A stretch of DNA of 36,310 bases from Flavobacteriales bacterium (GTDB lineage Bacteria > Bacteroidota > Bacteroidia > Flavobacteriales > Weeksellaceae): NCBI GenBank assembly GCA_900770875.1, contig CAAGLV010000129.1:1-36310 (forward strand), in the 5' to 3' direction. A model generated the notes under the pieces. The model had not been told where the DNA came from. It did not search any database and saw only the letters and a program-made list of their open reading frames with translations. Of the stretch, positions 1 through 8,080 are shown in pieces. The translations under genes and the position numbers were made by a program. Numbering within the stretch: position 1 is the first letter of the stretch; the number at the start of each line of letters is the position of its first letter.

Positions 1-8
1 ATAAAAAA

Positions 9-31
9 AAACTTGGCAAAAAGCCAAGTTT
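9..31 (-). terminator. Rho-independent terminator of the thrS-infC-rpmI-rplT operon
   Basis: A nine-base inverted repeat (AAACTTGGC / GCCAAGTTT) with a five-base loop is followed, on the minus strand, by a run of T. It lies 27 bases past the rplT stop and closes the ribosomal operon. Confidence 0.85.
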
Positions 32-57
32 AAAACGTTTTAATAATATAGTTAAAA

Positions 58-402
58 TTATTTTACTTTTTCTACGATTGCTTTGAAAGCTTCTGGGTGG
101 TTCATTGCTAAATCCGCTAAAACTTTACGGTTTAACTCGATACCAGCCTTTTTAGTAGCTCCAATGAATTGAGAATAAGACATTCCGTGTAATCTTGCAC
201 CTGCGTTGATTCTTTGAATCCATAACGCACGGAAATTTCTTTTCTTTTGACGTCTATCACGGTAAGCGTAAACTAAACCTTTTTCTACTGCATTTTTAGC
301 AACAGTCCAAACGTTTTTACGTCTTCCGTAATATCCTTTAGCAAGTTTTAAAACTCTTTTTCTACGCGCTCTAGACGCTACAGCATTTACTGATCTTGGC
401 AT
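58..402 (-). CDS. rplT: 50S ribosomal protein L20
   Basis: The 114-residue product is the size of bacterial L20. It has the basic N-terminal half (MPRSVNAVASRARRKRVLKL, then YYGRRKN) that threads into 23S rRNA during early 50S assembly, followed by the globular C-terminal half with RDRRQKKRNFRALWI. It is the last gene of the thrS-infC-rpmI-rplT cluster, an order conserved in bacteria. L20 is a known translational autoregulator in enterobacteria and Bacillus. The 98-base gap upstream of this gene is longer than the other gaps in the operon and can form competing hairpins, so local control is possible but unproven. Confidence 0.98.
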   Translation of the reverse strand: MPRSVNAVASRARRKRVLKLAKGYYGRRKNVWTVAKNAVEKGLVYAYRDRRQKKRNFRALWIQRINAGARLHGMSYSQFIGATKKAGIELNRKVLADLAMNHPEAFKAIVEKVK

Positions 403-423
403 AATTTTTAATTTTTTTGAAGT

Positions 424-463
424 GGGCGAGATTTAACTCTACTTTAAGGCCCAACAACAGGGT
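424..463 (-). promoter_or_regulatory. Possible rplT leader with competing hairpins
   Basis: In the rpmI-rplT gap the minus-strand transcript contains a GGGC segment. It can pair either with an upstream CCC across a short loop or with a downstream GCCC enclosing a GAG/CTC mini-stem. The two pairings exclude each other. This is the expected place for L20 feedback, but the structure is short and only inferred by eye. Confidence 0.3.
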
Positions 464-500
464 TAATGATTTAATTAATAAACCAAATAAGAATTTCTTC

Positions 501-698
501 TTATTTTAATCTTAATTGTTGTTTAACTGAGTGTACGTCAGCTTGATCAACTAAACCAGTTTGAGTTAAATTTCTCTTTTGTTTAGTCTCTTTTTTAGTT
601 AGGATGTGGCTTTTAAAAGCGTGTTTTCTTTTAATTTTACCTGTTCCTGTTAATTTGAAACGTTTTTTCGCTCCAGATTTAGTTTTTAATTTTGGCAT
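501..698 (-). CDS. rpmI: 50S ribosomal protein L35
   Basis: The 65-residue, very basic protein begins MPKLKTKSGAKKRFKLTGTG, the L35 signature, and contains KRKHAFKSHILTKK. L35 is a small 23S rRNA-binding protein of the large subunit. The length matches the family (about 64-66 residues). It sits between infC (55-base gap) and rplT (98-base gap) in the standard order. Confidence 0.98.
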   Translation of the reverse strand: MPKLKTKSGAKKRFKLTGTGKIKRKHAFKSHILTKKETKQKRNLTQTGLVDQADVHSVKQQLRLK

Positions 699-753
699 GA
701 TTACAAATTATTTAAAATTAAAACGTTTTTATATTTTGAGACGAAACCTAAAA

Positions 754-1305
754 TTATTTTTTAGGTCCCATCATCATAATCATTCTTTTACCTTCTAATT
801 TAGGCATTTGTTCAACTTTTCCAACTTCTTCAAGTTCCTGAGCTAAACGTAATAATAAGATCTCACCTTGATCTTTAAAGATGATAGATCTACCTTTGAA
901 GAATACATAAGCTTTTAACTTTGATCCTTCTTCTAAGAAAGCTTGAGCATGACGTTTTTTAAATTCGTAATCGTGATCATCAGTTTGAGGACCGAAACGA
1001 ATTTCTTTAACGACAACTTTTTGTTGTTTAGCTTTAAGTTCTTTCTCTTTTTTCTTTTGTTCGTATAAGAATTTTTTATACTCTACGACACGACAAACAG
1101 GTGGAACAGCTTTTTCACTGATCATTACCAAGTCTAATCCTTGCTCCTGAGCTAACTCAAGGGCTTTATTGATTGGGTAAACTCCAGCTTCAATGCCTTC
1201 TCCAACAACACGCACTTCTTGCGCGTCAATCTTATCATTGATCTTGTGTTGATCTTCCTTAATTACTCTGGCTGGTCCTCTGCCGCCTTTTCTTCTAATT
1301 GCGAT
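754..1305 (-). CDS. infC: Translation initiation factor IF-3, non-AUG start
   Basis: IF-3 binds the 30S subunit, checks initiator tRNA and codon, and prevents premature subunit joining. The frame shows the N-terminal domain (RVVGEGIEAGVYPINKALE, then VCRVVEYKKFLYEQKKK), a Lys-rich linker and the C-terminal domain (KEIRFGPQTDDHDYEFK, KLKAYVFFKGR). The first in-frame GTG, at 1215, would give only 153 residues and lose conserved N-terminal sequence. The frame stays open upstream through RRKGGRGPARVIKEDQHKIN to a TAA at 1318-1320 with no ATG, GTG or TTG. The likely starts are ATC at 1305 (183 residues) or ATT at 1299. Such AUU-type starts are the known basis of infC autoregulation in E. coli. The ATC lies 17 bases after the thrS stop. 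Confidence 0.93.
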   Translation of the reverse strand: MAIRRKGGRGPARVIKEDQHKINDKIDAQEVRVVGEGIEAGVYPINKALELAQEQGLDLVMISEKAVPPVCRVVEYKKFLYEQKKKEKELKAKQQKVVVKEIRFGPQTDDHDYEFKKRHAQAFLEEGSKLKAYVFFKGRSIIFKDQGEILLLRLAQELEEVGKVEQMPKLEGKRMIMMMGPKK

Positions 1306-1322
1306 AGTATTCTGTTTTTAAA

Positions 1323-3245
1323 TTATTTTAATTTTGTTTCTTCTTTGATGAAGTTAATGAATTGTTCAACAGTCATTTCTCCTAAATCACCTTCTCCATG
1401 CTTACGTACAGAAATTGTACCATTTTCGGCTTCTTTCTCACCGATAATTAACATGAATGGGATTTTCTTCATTTCAGCATCACGAATTTTCTTTCCAGTT
1501 TTTTCGTTTCGGCTGTCAATCAATCCGTTAATTTCTTCTTCAGCAAGCAAATTTAATACTTTTTCTCCATATTCCACATATTTTTCGCTAATTGGTAAAA
1601 TAGTATATAGATCTGGAGTTAACCAAAGTGGTAAATTTCCGGCTGTATTTTCTAATAAAATTGCAATGAAACGCTCCATAGAACCGAATGGTGCACGGTG
1701 AATCATTACTGGTCTGTGTTTCTCGTTATCTGCTCCTGTGTAAGTTAAATCAAAACGTTCTGGTAAGTTGTAATCTACTTGGATTGTACCTAATTGCCAC
1801 TTACGTCCTAACGCATCTTTCACCATAAAGTCTAACTTTGGTCCGTAGAATGCAGCTTCTCCGTATTCTACAACCGTTGGTAAACCTTTTTCTTCTGCGG
1901 CTGTAATAATTGCTTGTTCGGCTTTTGCCCAGTTTTCGTCAGAACCGATGTACTTTTCTTTATTTTCTGGATCGCGTAAAGAAACTTGTGCTGAATAGTT
2001 GTCAAATCCTAAGTTTCTGAAAACGTATAATACTAAATCAATTACTTTTTTAAATTCTTCTAATAATTGATCTGGTGTACAGAAAATGTGTGCATCATCT
2101 TGAGTAAATCCACGTACACGAGTTAGTCCGTGTAATTCTCCTGATTGTTCGTAACGGTAAACTGTTCCAAATTCTGCATAACGTTTTGGTAAGTCGCGGT
2201 ACGACCATTGTGATGTACGGTAAATCTCACAGTGGTGAGGACAGTTCATTGGTTTTAATAAGAATTCTTCTCCTTCGTTTGGTGTGTTAATTGGTTGGAA
2301 CGAGTCCGCACCATATTTTGCATAGTGACCAGAAGTTACGTATAATTCTTTTTGACCAATGTGTGGTGTTACAACCATTTCGTATCCTAAACGAGTTTGT
2401 TGTTTTAATAAGAAGTTTTCTAATTTTCTTCTTAATGCAGCTCCTTTAGGTAACCATAATGGTAAACCTTGTCCTACTTTTTCTGAGAATGCAAAGAAAC
2501 CTAATTCTTTACCTAATTTACGGTGATCGCGTTTTTTAGCTTCTTCTAATAACGTTAAATAGTCTGTTAAATCTTTTTGTTTAGGGAAAGTGATTCCGTA
2601 AACACGCGTTAACATTTTATTTTTTTCATCACCTCTCCAGTATGCTCCAGCAACGTTTAAAATTTTAGCTGCTTTTACAATTCCTGTGTGTGGGATGTGT
2701 CCTCCACGACATAGGTCTGTGAAGTTATCGTGTGTACAAAATGTAATTTCTCCGTCTGTTAAGTTAGAGATTAATTCTGTTTTGTACTCGTTATCTTTGT
2801 ATGTTTCTAAGGCTTCTGCTTTAGATACTGGATATAATCTGAATTCGGCTTTTTTCTTCGCATTTTCTAACATTGCTTTTTCTACTTTAGCAAAGTCAGC
2901 TTCTGTAAATTTTTCATCACCAAAATCAACATCGTAGTAGAATCCGTTTTCGATTGCTGGCCCGATTGTTAATTTTGCATTTGGATAAAATTCTACAATT
3001 GCCTGTGCTAATAAGTGAGCAGATGAATGCCAAAAAGCTTGTTTTCCTAAATCATCGTTCCAGGTTAATAATTTGATTGTAGCATCTTCGGTAATAGGTG
3101 TTGTAACCTCTACTTGTTTGTCGTTAACTAATGCCGAAATTACATTACGCGCTAATCCTTCGCTAATGCTCTGAGCTACTCCCATTGGAGTAATGCCACT
3201 CTCATACTGTCTTACGCTTCCATCAGGAAGAGATACATTTATCAT
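1323..3245 (-). CDS. thrS: Threonyl-tRNA synthetase
   Basis: The class II synthetase charges tRNA-Thr and edits mischarged Ser-tRNA. The full-length 640-residue protein has a TGS domain (about 1-61), the editing domain with HxxxH at H73/H77 and CRGGH at 179-183, and the catalytic core with zinc ligand Cys335 in MNCPHHC. Motif 2 (RYEQSGELHGLTRVRGF) spans 364-380, motif 3 contains HRAPFGSMERF, and a C-terminal anticodon-binding domain follows. The ATG at 3245 is preceded by GGGAACA, a rare plausible Shine-Dalgarno for this lineage. It heads the operon with infC, rpmI and rplT, and has its own -7 element about 32 bases upstream. Confidence 0.98.
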   Translation of the reverse strand: MINVSLPDGSVRQYESGITPMGVAQSISEGLARNVISALVNDKQVEVTTPITEDATIKLLTWNDDLGKQAFWHSSAHLLAQAIVEFYPNAKLTIGPAIENGFYYDVDFGDEKFTEADFAKVEKAMLENAKKKAEFRLYPVSKAEALETYKDNEYKTELISNLTDGEITFCTHDNFTDLCRGGHIPHTGIVKAAKILNVAGAYWRGDEKNKMLTRVYGITFPKQKDLTDYLTLLEEAKKRDHRKLGKELGFFAFSEKVGQGLPLWLPKGAALRRKLENFLLKQQTRLGYEMVVTPHIGQKELYVTSGHYAKYGADSFQPINTPNEGEEFLLKPMNCPHHCEIYRTSQWSYRDLPKRYAEFGTVYRYEQSGELHGLTRVRGFTQDDAHIFCTPDQLLEEFKKVIDLVLYVFRNLGFDNYSAQVSLRDPENKEKYIGSDENWAKAEQAIITAAEEKGLPTVVEYGEAAFYGPKLDFMVKDALGRKWQLGTIQVDYNLPERFDLTYTGADNEKHRPVMIHRAPFGSMERFIAILLENTAGNLPLWLTPDLYTILPISEKYVEYGEKVLNLLAEEEINGLIDSRNEKTGKKIRDAEMKKIPFMLIIGEKEAENGTISVRKHGEGDLGEMTVEQFINFIKEETKLK

Positions 3246-3276
3246 TGTTCCCTTTTAATACGATTAATTAAAGTAA

Positions 3277-3284
3277 CAAAATTA
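3277..3284 (-). promoter_or_regulatory. Promoter -7 element for thrS operon
   Basis: The minus strand reads TAATTTTG, a perfect match to the Bacteroidota TAnnTTTG -7 element. Transcription would start about 25 bases before the thrS ATG. No clear TTG -33 element is visible. Confidence 0.55.
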
Positions 3285-3372
3285 CGGAAAACTATGTAGT
3301 TGTAAAAATTATTCGATAAAGAACTGTAAGATATTTTTAAACTTTTTATGTGATTTTGAGTAAGATGTAATA

Positions 3373-3407
3373 AAAAAAAGCTATTCCGAACAGAAATAGC
3401 TTTTTTT
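3373..3407. terminator. Bidirectional terminator after the LptF/G-family gene
   Basis: AAAAAAAGCTATT pairs with AATAGCTTTTTTT around a nine-base loop. On the minus strand it ends the tgt-lptF/G transcript before the thrS promoter. Confidence 0.8.
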
Positions 3408-3411
3408 GATA

Positions 3412-4506
3412 TTATAGTTTTGCTCTTTTTAAATAGAGATATAAAGTTAAGATACCGAATGTTAAGTTGGGTAACCAAGCGGCAACTAATGGCGAAACGA
3501 ATCCTTTTTCGGAGAAAGAAGATGTGGTTTGTGTAAAGAAAATGTACACAAAAGCTAGGGTGATACCAACAGCTAAATTGATTCCGATTCCTCCTCTTCG
3601 TTTTTGTGACGAAAGCGATAATGCTAGGATGGTTAGGATAATGGTTGAAAATGGATTGGCTAATCGCGAATTTAATTCGTTTTGATAAGCATTTACATTT
3701 GCAGATCCTTTTGCTTTTTGACTATTGATAAAATCTTTCAACTCAAAAGTATTCATTGTTTCGGCTACATATCCTTCGGGTAAAATTTCGTCGGGAGTTG
3801 CGGCTAATTTTCGTTTAACACTTGGTTGATATTCTAATACTTCCGAATAATCTGGATTAATTTTACGTGTGTAAACGTTTCGTAATTCGTAAACTTGTTC
3901 TTTTTCGTTCCAATCAAAAGCAGACGCAAGTACTTGTTCTTTTAAAACTGCCGAATCGAATTTTTGATAGGTAAACGAGTTCCCGATTTTATTTACACGA
4001 TCGTAACTTTCGATAAATACAAATTCGTTTGGAGATAACTGAGAACCTACGCGTTGCATGCTGTAATATTTTTCTCGGTCTCCGGCGCTTAATAAATGTT
4101 CGTACTGATAGCTATTTTTCTTAATGTTTGCCCAAGGCAAAATTAAGTTGTTCATTAACATGGCCGATCCTGCTAAAAATAGCGATACCCAAATGTAAGG
4201 TAAAGTAAATCGGTAAAAGCTAATACCACCTGCTTGTACGGCAACTACTTCGGTTAAATCTGTTAATCGAGAGGTAAAGTAAATTACGGTGATAAAAACA
4301 GCAATTGGTAAAAAGGTATTTACAATCCAAACTCCCCAAAACGGATAGAAGTAGATTAATGCTTCTGTCGCAGTAGAACCACTATCATTGATACGGGCTA
4401 ATTTCTGACTTAAATCGATAATAATTGCGATTGAAGACAGAATTAATACCATAAAAATAAAAGTACTAATAAAGTTCTTAACGATATATTTATCAATTAT
4501 TTTCAA
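3412..4506 (-). CDS. LptF/LptG family (YjgP/YjgQ) lipopolysaccharide export permease
   Basis: The 364-residue inner-membrane protein has an N-terminal MKIIDKYIVKNF cap, three hydrophobic segments in the first about 125 residues, a long periplasmic domain (about 130-280) and C-terminal helices. This is the LptF/LptG layout that extracts LPS with the LptB ATPase. I cannot say whether it is F or G. The start is TTG at 4506, one base after the tgt stop. No ATG gives the conserved N-terminus, since the next Met would remove the first membrane segment. Translation is therefore probably coupled to tgt. The terminator at 3373-3407 follows at once. Confidence 0.9.
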   Translation of the reverse strand: MKIIDKYIVKNFISTFIFMVLILSSIAIIIDLSQKLARINDSGSTATEALIYFYPFWGVWIVNTFLPIAVFITVIYFTSRLTDLTEVVAVQAGGISFYRFTLPYIWVSLFLAGSAMLMNNLILPWANIKKNSYQYEHLLSAGDREKYYSMQRVGSQLSPNEFVFIESYDRVNKIGNSFTYQKFDSAVLKEQVLASAFDWNEKEQVYELRNVYTRKINPDYSEVLEYQPSVKRKLAATPDEILPEGYVAETMNTFELKDFINSQKAKGSANVNAYQNELNSRLANPFSTIILTILALSLSSQKRRGGIGINLAVGITLAFVYIFFTQTTSSFSEKGFVSPLVAAWLPNLTFGILTLYLYLKRAKL

Positions 4507-4507
4507 A

Positions 4508-5638
4508 CTACAGGCGTTGTTTTAATTGAGGAACAATTTGTTCTTTCCATTGTGCAAAATCTCCGGCAAGGATATGTTCTCTGGCTACACGAACTAATTC
4601 TAAATAGAATGCTAAATTGTGGATAGATGCAATTTGTTTTCCTAAAGCCTCGCCAGCGTTAAATAAATGGCGTACATAGGCTTTAGAATAATAGCTGTCT
4701 ACGTAACTAGTTCCTGATGGATCTAGCGGTTCGTAGCAATCTTTCCATTTTGCGTTTTTCATATTAATTACACCATTCCATGTAAATAACATCGCATTAC
4801 GCGCGTTACGTGTTGGCATTACACAATCAAACATATCAACACCAAGAGCAATACACTCAATAATATTCCAAGGTGTACCAACTCCCATTAAATAACGAGG
4901 TTTATCTTGTGGTAAGATTTCGGTTACGATATCTGTCATTTCGTACATTACAGGTTCTGGTTCGCCAACCGATAATCCACCAATTGCATTACCATCAGCA
5001 CCAAAATCAGAAATATATTTAGCAGATTCCTGACGTAAATCTTTAAAATCGTTACCTTGTACAATAGGGAATAGAGATTGTTTGTGTCCGTAATATTCAG
5101 GATTATTGTTTAACCAAGTTCTACAACGCTCTAACCAACGGTGTGTAACATGCATGGCACGTTTTGCATCGTGATATTTAGCCGGAATACCAGTTAATTC
5201 GTCGAATGCCATAAAAATATCGGCACCAATATAACGTTGGATTTCCATCGATTTTTCTGGTGTAAACATGTGGTACGATCCATCGATGTGCGATTTAAAA
5301 CGTACTCCTTCTTCGGATTTTTTACGGCTCGAAGCTAAAGAGAATACCTGGAATCCTCCCGAGTCTGTTAAAATTGGTTTTTGCCAATTCATAAATTGGT
5401 GTAAACCGCCAGCTTTATGTAAAATATCTGTACCAGGACGTAAATATAAATGATACGTATTTCCTAAGATAATTTGTGCTTTAATATCTTCCTCTAATTC
5501 GCGTTGGTGAACAGATTTTACTGTTCCAACTGTACCAACAGGCATAAAAATAGGAGTCTGAATTGTACCGTGATCAGTTTCTAAGACACCAGCTCTTGCC
5601 TTTGAAAATTCGTCTTTTTTATCAATTGAAAATTTCAT
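4508..5638 (-). CDS. tgt: tRNA-guanine transglycosylase (queuine/preQ1)
   Basis: The enzyme exchanges G34 for preQ1 in GUN-anticodon tRNAs. At 376 residues it is the usual size. Visible motifs are TDSGGFQVFSLASS (catalytic Asp92), FPIVQGN, GGLSVGEP and DMFDCVMPTRNAR (nucleophile Asp271). The ATG at 5638 is chosen because a good promoter element lies just upstream, beyond which any earlier start would fall outside the transcript. In the zinc-site region the usual CxCxxC is replaced: residues 309, 311 and 314 are Gly, Ser and Asp (DPSGTSYVDSYYSKAYVRHL). The later His324 remains. The gene is followed by an LPS permease one base away. Confidence 0.96.
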   Translation of the reverse strand: MKFSIDKKDEFSKARAGVLETDHGTIQTPIFMPVGTVGTVKSVHQRELEEDIKAQIILGNTYHLYLRPGTDILHKAGGLHQFMNWQKPILTDSGGFQVFSLASSRKKSEEGVRFKSHIDGSYHMFTPEKSMEIQRYIGADIFMAFDELTGIPAKYHDAKRAMHVTHRWLERCRTWLNNNPEYYGHKQSLFPIVQGNDFKDLRQESAKYISDFGADGNAIGGLSVGEPEPVMYEMTDIVTEILPQDKPRYLMGVGTPWNIIECIALGVDMFDCVMPTRNARNAMLFTWNGVINMKNAKWKDCYEPLDPSGTSYVDSYYSKAYVRHLFNAGEALGKQIASIHNLAFYLELVRVAREHILAGDFAQWKEQIVPQLKQRL

Positions 5639-5644
5639 AGTGTG

Positions 5645-5652
5645 CAAAGATA
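5645..5652 (-). promoter_or_regulatory. Promoter -7 element giving a near-leaderless tgt mRNA
   Basis: The minus strand reads TATCTTTG, a perfect TAnnTTTG, with only six bases between it and the tgt ATG at 5638. Transcription would begin at or next to the start codon. This decides the start of tgt against an upstream start at 5674. Confidence 0.6.
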
Positions 5653-5704
5653 TTAATTGTTTGGGTTGATACACTTTACAAATTCAAAAAAAAATAATAA
5701 AAAA

Positions 5705-5737
5705 ATAGGAATAACACTTTTTATGTATTACTCCTAT
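5705..5737 (-). terminator. Minus-strand terminator-like hairpin upstream of tgt
   Basis: On minus-strand RNA a 12-bp stem with two G-U pairs forms around a nine-base loop and is followed by a T-rich tail. The same stem has two mismatches on the plus strand, so it is directional. No annotated gene lies upstream on the minus strand, so it may end a small RNA starting near 5825 or an upstream tgt leader. The rest of the 5639-5917 gap is AT-rich and shows no ORF. Confidence 0.5.
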
Positions 5738-5917
5738 CTTAGGTTTGTCAAGTTGGTTTACATTATAAAAAAATAAACCGATTTATTATAATATTTAAAA
5801 GAATTGTATCACTATTTTAAAAGTTAACTTGCAAAAAATGTTCCAATTACACGTTAAAAATCAATTTTTTATAATATTATCGAATTTATATTTAATTTTA
5901 TAAAAAAATGAACTAAA

Positions 5918-6811
5918 ATGAGTCTGAATATTCAAGAAGATCAATTAGATAAAGTTGTAGATACAACTCAAGATATAGTAGGAAAGTCGTTAGAGCCTTT
6001 GTTGGATAATTTTTCGTGGCTAAAAGTTGTTTACGATAAAGCAGCCGAAGTAGGTTGGAGCTTAATTGGTGCAATAATTACAATTACAATTGGATTTTGG
6101 ATTGCAGGTAAAATAAAATCGTGGGTAGAACGTCGAATGATTGCTAAAGATGTAGATGCCTCGGTAAGAACTTTTGTTATACCAATTATTAATTTTGTTT
6201 TAAAAGGCGTTGTTTTAATTTCTGTAATTAGCAATTTAGGTTTTAACATTACAGGGATTATAGGTTTGTTATCTGCAGGTGCTGTAGCCGTAGGTTTAGC
6301 TTTACAAGGATCACTATCTAACTTAGCTGGTGGTATTTTAATTATTATTTTTAAACCATTTAAGGTTGGCGATTATATTGTAACTAATGGGAACGAAGGA
6401 ACGGTAGAATCTATTAGTATTTTATATACCGTTTTAGTAAATACAAAAGGACAAGTAATTACAATTCCAAATTCAAAAGTTTATGATAGTGCTATTGTAA
6501 ATTATTCGGTACGAGACCATCGACGTTTAGACGTAAATATAGGGATTGGTTATGATGATGATTTTGATACTGCAAGACAGATTATTTTAGATGTTTTAGA
6601 ATCGGAGCCGTTAATCGATCAAACGCAAGCAAAAACAGTTGAGATTTTAGAATTTGGTGAAAGCAGTGTAAATTTAGCTGTACGCGCATTTACCAAAAAC
6701 GAAGATTATTGGTCGGCTTACTGGAGCGCGCATCGCAGTATAAAATATGCATTAGATCGTAATAACATTACAATTCCTTATCCGCAAAGAGAAGTAACAA
6801 TTCGTAAATAA
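5918..6811 (+). CDS. MscS-family small-conductance mechanosensitive channel
   Basis: The 297-residue product opens under membrane tension to release solutes during osmotic downshock. There are three hydrophobic segments: about 46-65, 88-108 and the pore helix 113-145. The pore helix holds the Gly/Ala-rich sequence GAVAVGLALQGSLSNLAGG. The cytoplasmic beta domain follows with KPFKVGDYI and GTVESISILYT, and then the alpha-beta domain. The length is close to E. coli MscS (286). dacB begins five bases after the stop, so the two are probably cotranscribed. Confidence 0.95.
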   Translation: MSLNIQEDQLDKVVDTTQDIVGKSLEPLLDNFSWLKVVYDKAAEVGWSLIGAIITITIGFWIAGKIKSWVERRMIAKDVDASVRTFVIPIINFVLKGVVLISVISNLGFNITGIIGLLSAGAVAVGLALQGSLSNLAGGILIIIFKPFKVGDYIVTNGNEGTVESISILYTVLVNTKGQVITIPNSKVYDSAIVNYSVRDHRRLDVNIGIGYDDDFDTARQIILDVLESEPLIDQTQAKTVEILEFGESSVNLAVRAFTKNEDYWSAYWSAHRSIKYALDRNNITIPYPQREVTIRK

Positions 6812-6816
6812 TAAAA

Positions 6817-8079
6817 ATGCTAAAACAATTAATTGTCTTTATTTTTTTGATGCAATTTAAAGTTGCATTTGCACAAACCGATTTGCTACAAAAACATTTA
6901 GAGAGCGATTTTTATCAAACCCAATTTATTGGGTTTTATTTATTTGATCCAATCGAAAAAAAAGAACTCTATTCGTATAACGGAAACAAATATTTTGAAC
7001 CAGCGTCAAACACCAAAATATTTACACTTTATACAGCCATGAAAACGCTAAAGGATTCGATTCCGGCATTTAAATATCAAATAAAAGACGATGTTTTACA
7101 CGTAGAAGGAACCGGAGATCCAACATTTTTACATCCAAAATTTAAAAATCAACGTGTAATTGATTTTCTAAAAACGAAAGGAAATAAAATTGTAATTCAT
7201 TGGAATAACTTTTCGGAAGAATCTTTTTTACCAGGTTGGACTTGGGACGATTTTCGCAAGAATTATTCACCCGAAAGAAGCCAATTTCCAATCAACGAAA
7301 ATTTAGTTTCTATCACTAAATCATCAGCTGGCGGAATAAAATCGTTTCCATTAATTTTTAAAGAAAATATAGCTGTAAAAGAGCAAAACGAATTGCGCGA
7401 GTTTTACGAAAATAAATTTTATATCGGTCAACGTACATCGTCTGCAAAAGTTCCGTTTATTGTTACCGAAGATGTTGTAAAAGCAGCAATTGCCGAAATT
7501 GTAAACAAACCTGTCGAAATTTCTAAAGCAACAATGCCAAGTAATGCACAAATTTTTTATAGTGTACCAACAGATGTTGTTTATAAAGAAATGATGGAGC
7601 GAAGCGATAATTTTTTAGCCGAGCATTTGTTGTTACTAACATCTAGTACGATGAGTGGGAAGTTAAGCGCCAACCAAGCCATAAAATATGCGAAGATTAA
7701 TTATTTTAATGATTTAAAACAAAATCCCGAATGGATTGATGGCTCGGGATTATCGCGTTATAATTTATTTACACCACAAAATATGGTAGAAGCTTTGGTT
7801 AAATTATACCGAGATTTTCCGGAAGATCGTTTGTTTAATATTTTTCCGGTTGGTGGAAAAACAGGCACTTTAAAAAATCGTTTTAAAGATACTGTTACGC
7901 CTTATATTTATGCTAAAACAGGTACTTTGTCTAATATTTCTACATTAAGTGGTTTTATTAAAACGAGAAGTGGAAAAACATTAATTTTTAGTTTGATGAA
8001 TAATCATGTGATGAAAGATTTAAATGCCGTGAAAAACGAAAACGATAAGTTGCTTCGTTTGGTACGAGATACATATTAA
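6817..8079 (+). CDS. dacB: D-alanyl-D-alanine carboxypeptidase/endopeptidase, PBP4 (S13) family
   Basis: This low-molecular-mass penicillin-binding protein trims or cleaves peptidoglycan peptides in the periplasm. The 420-residue protein has a signal peptide (residues 1-20, ending VAFAQ). The three active-site motifs are SNTK (Ser64-Lys67), SDN (263-265) and KTGT (367-370), plus the family VEGTGDPTF strand at 97-105. A second GGKTGT at 347-351 precedes the true KTG box. It lies five bases after the MscS gene, grouping two envelope-integrity proteins. A strong terminator follows. Confidence 0.93.
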   Translation: MLKQLIVFIFLMQFKVAFAQTDLLQKHLESDFYQTQFIGFYLFDPIEKKELYSYNGNKYFEPASNTKIFTLYTAMKTLKDSIPAFKYQIKDDVLHVEGTGDPTFLHPKFKNQRVIDFLKTKGNKIVIHWNNFSEESFLPGWTWDDFRKNYSPERSQFPINENLVSITKSSAGGIKSFPLIFKENIAVKEQNELREFYENKFYIGQRTSSAKVPFIVTEDVVKAAIAEIVNKPVEISKATMPSNAQIFYSVPTDVVYKEMMERSDNFLAEHLLLLTSSTMSGKLSANQAIKYAKINYFNDLKQNPEWIDGSGLSRYNLFTPQNMVEALVKLYRDFPEDRLFNIFPVGGKTGTLKNRFKDTVTPYIYAKTGTLSNISTLSGFIKTRSGKTLIFSLMNNHVMKDLNAVKNENDKLLRLVRDTY

Positions 8080-8080
8080 C

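Noticed and set aside
1219..1701. Plus-strand open frame of 160 codons opposite thrS
   Set aside because: It is antisense to the conserved thrS coding sequence and its composition follows the complementary codons.
3242..3478. Minus-strand frame of 78 codons between thrS and the LPS permease gene
   Set aside because: It overlaps the terminator, the thrS promoter and the end of the permease gene, has AT-driven composition and no recognisable protein features.
5639..5674. Start 12 codons upstream for tgt
   Set aside because: It lies upstream of the predicted transcription start, and the family N-terminus begins at the ATG at 5638.
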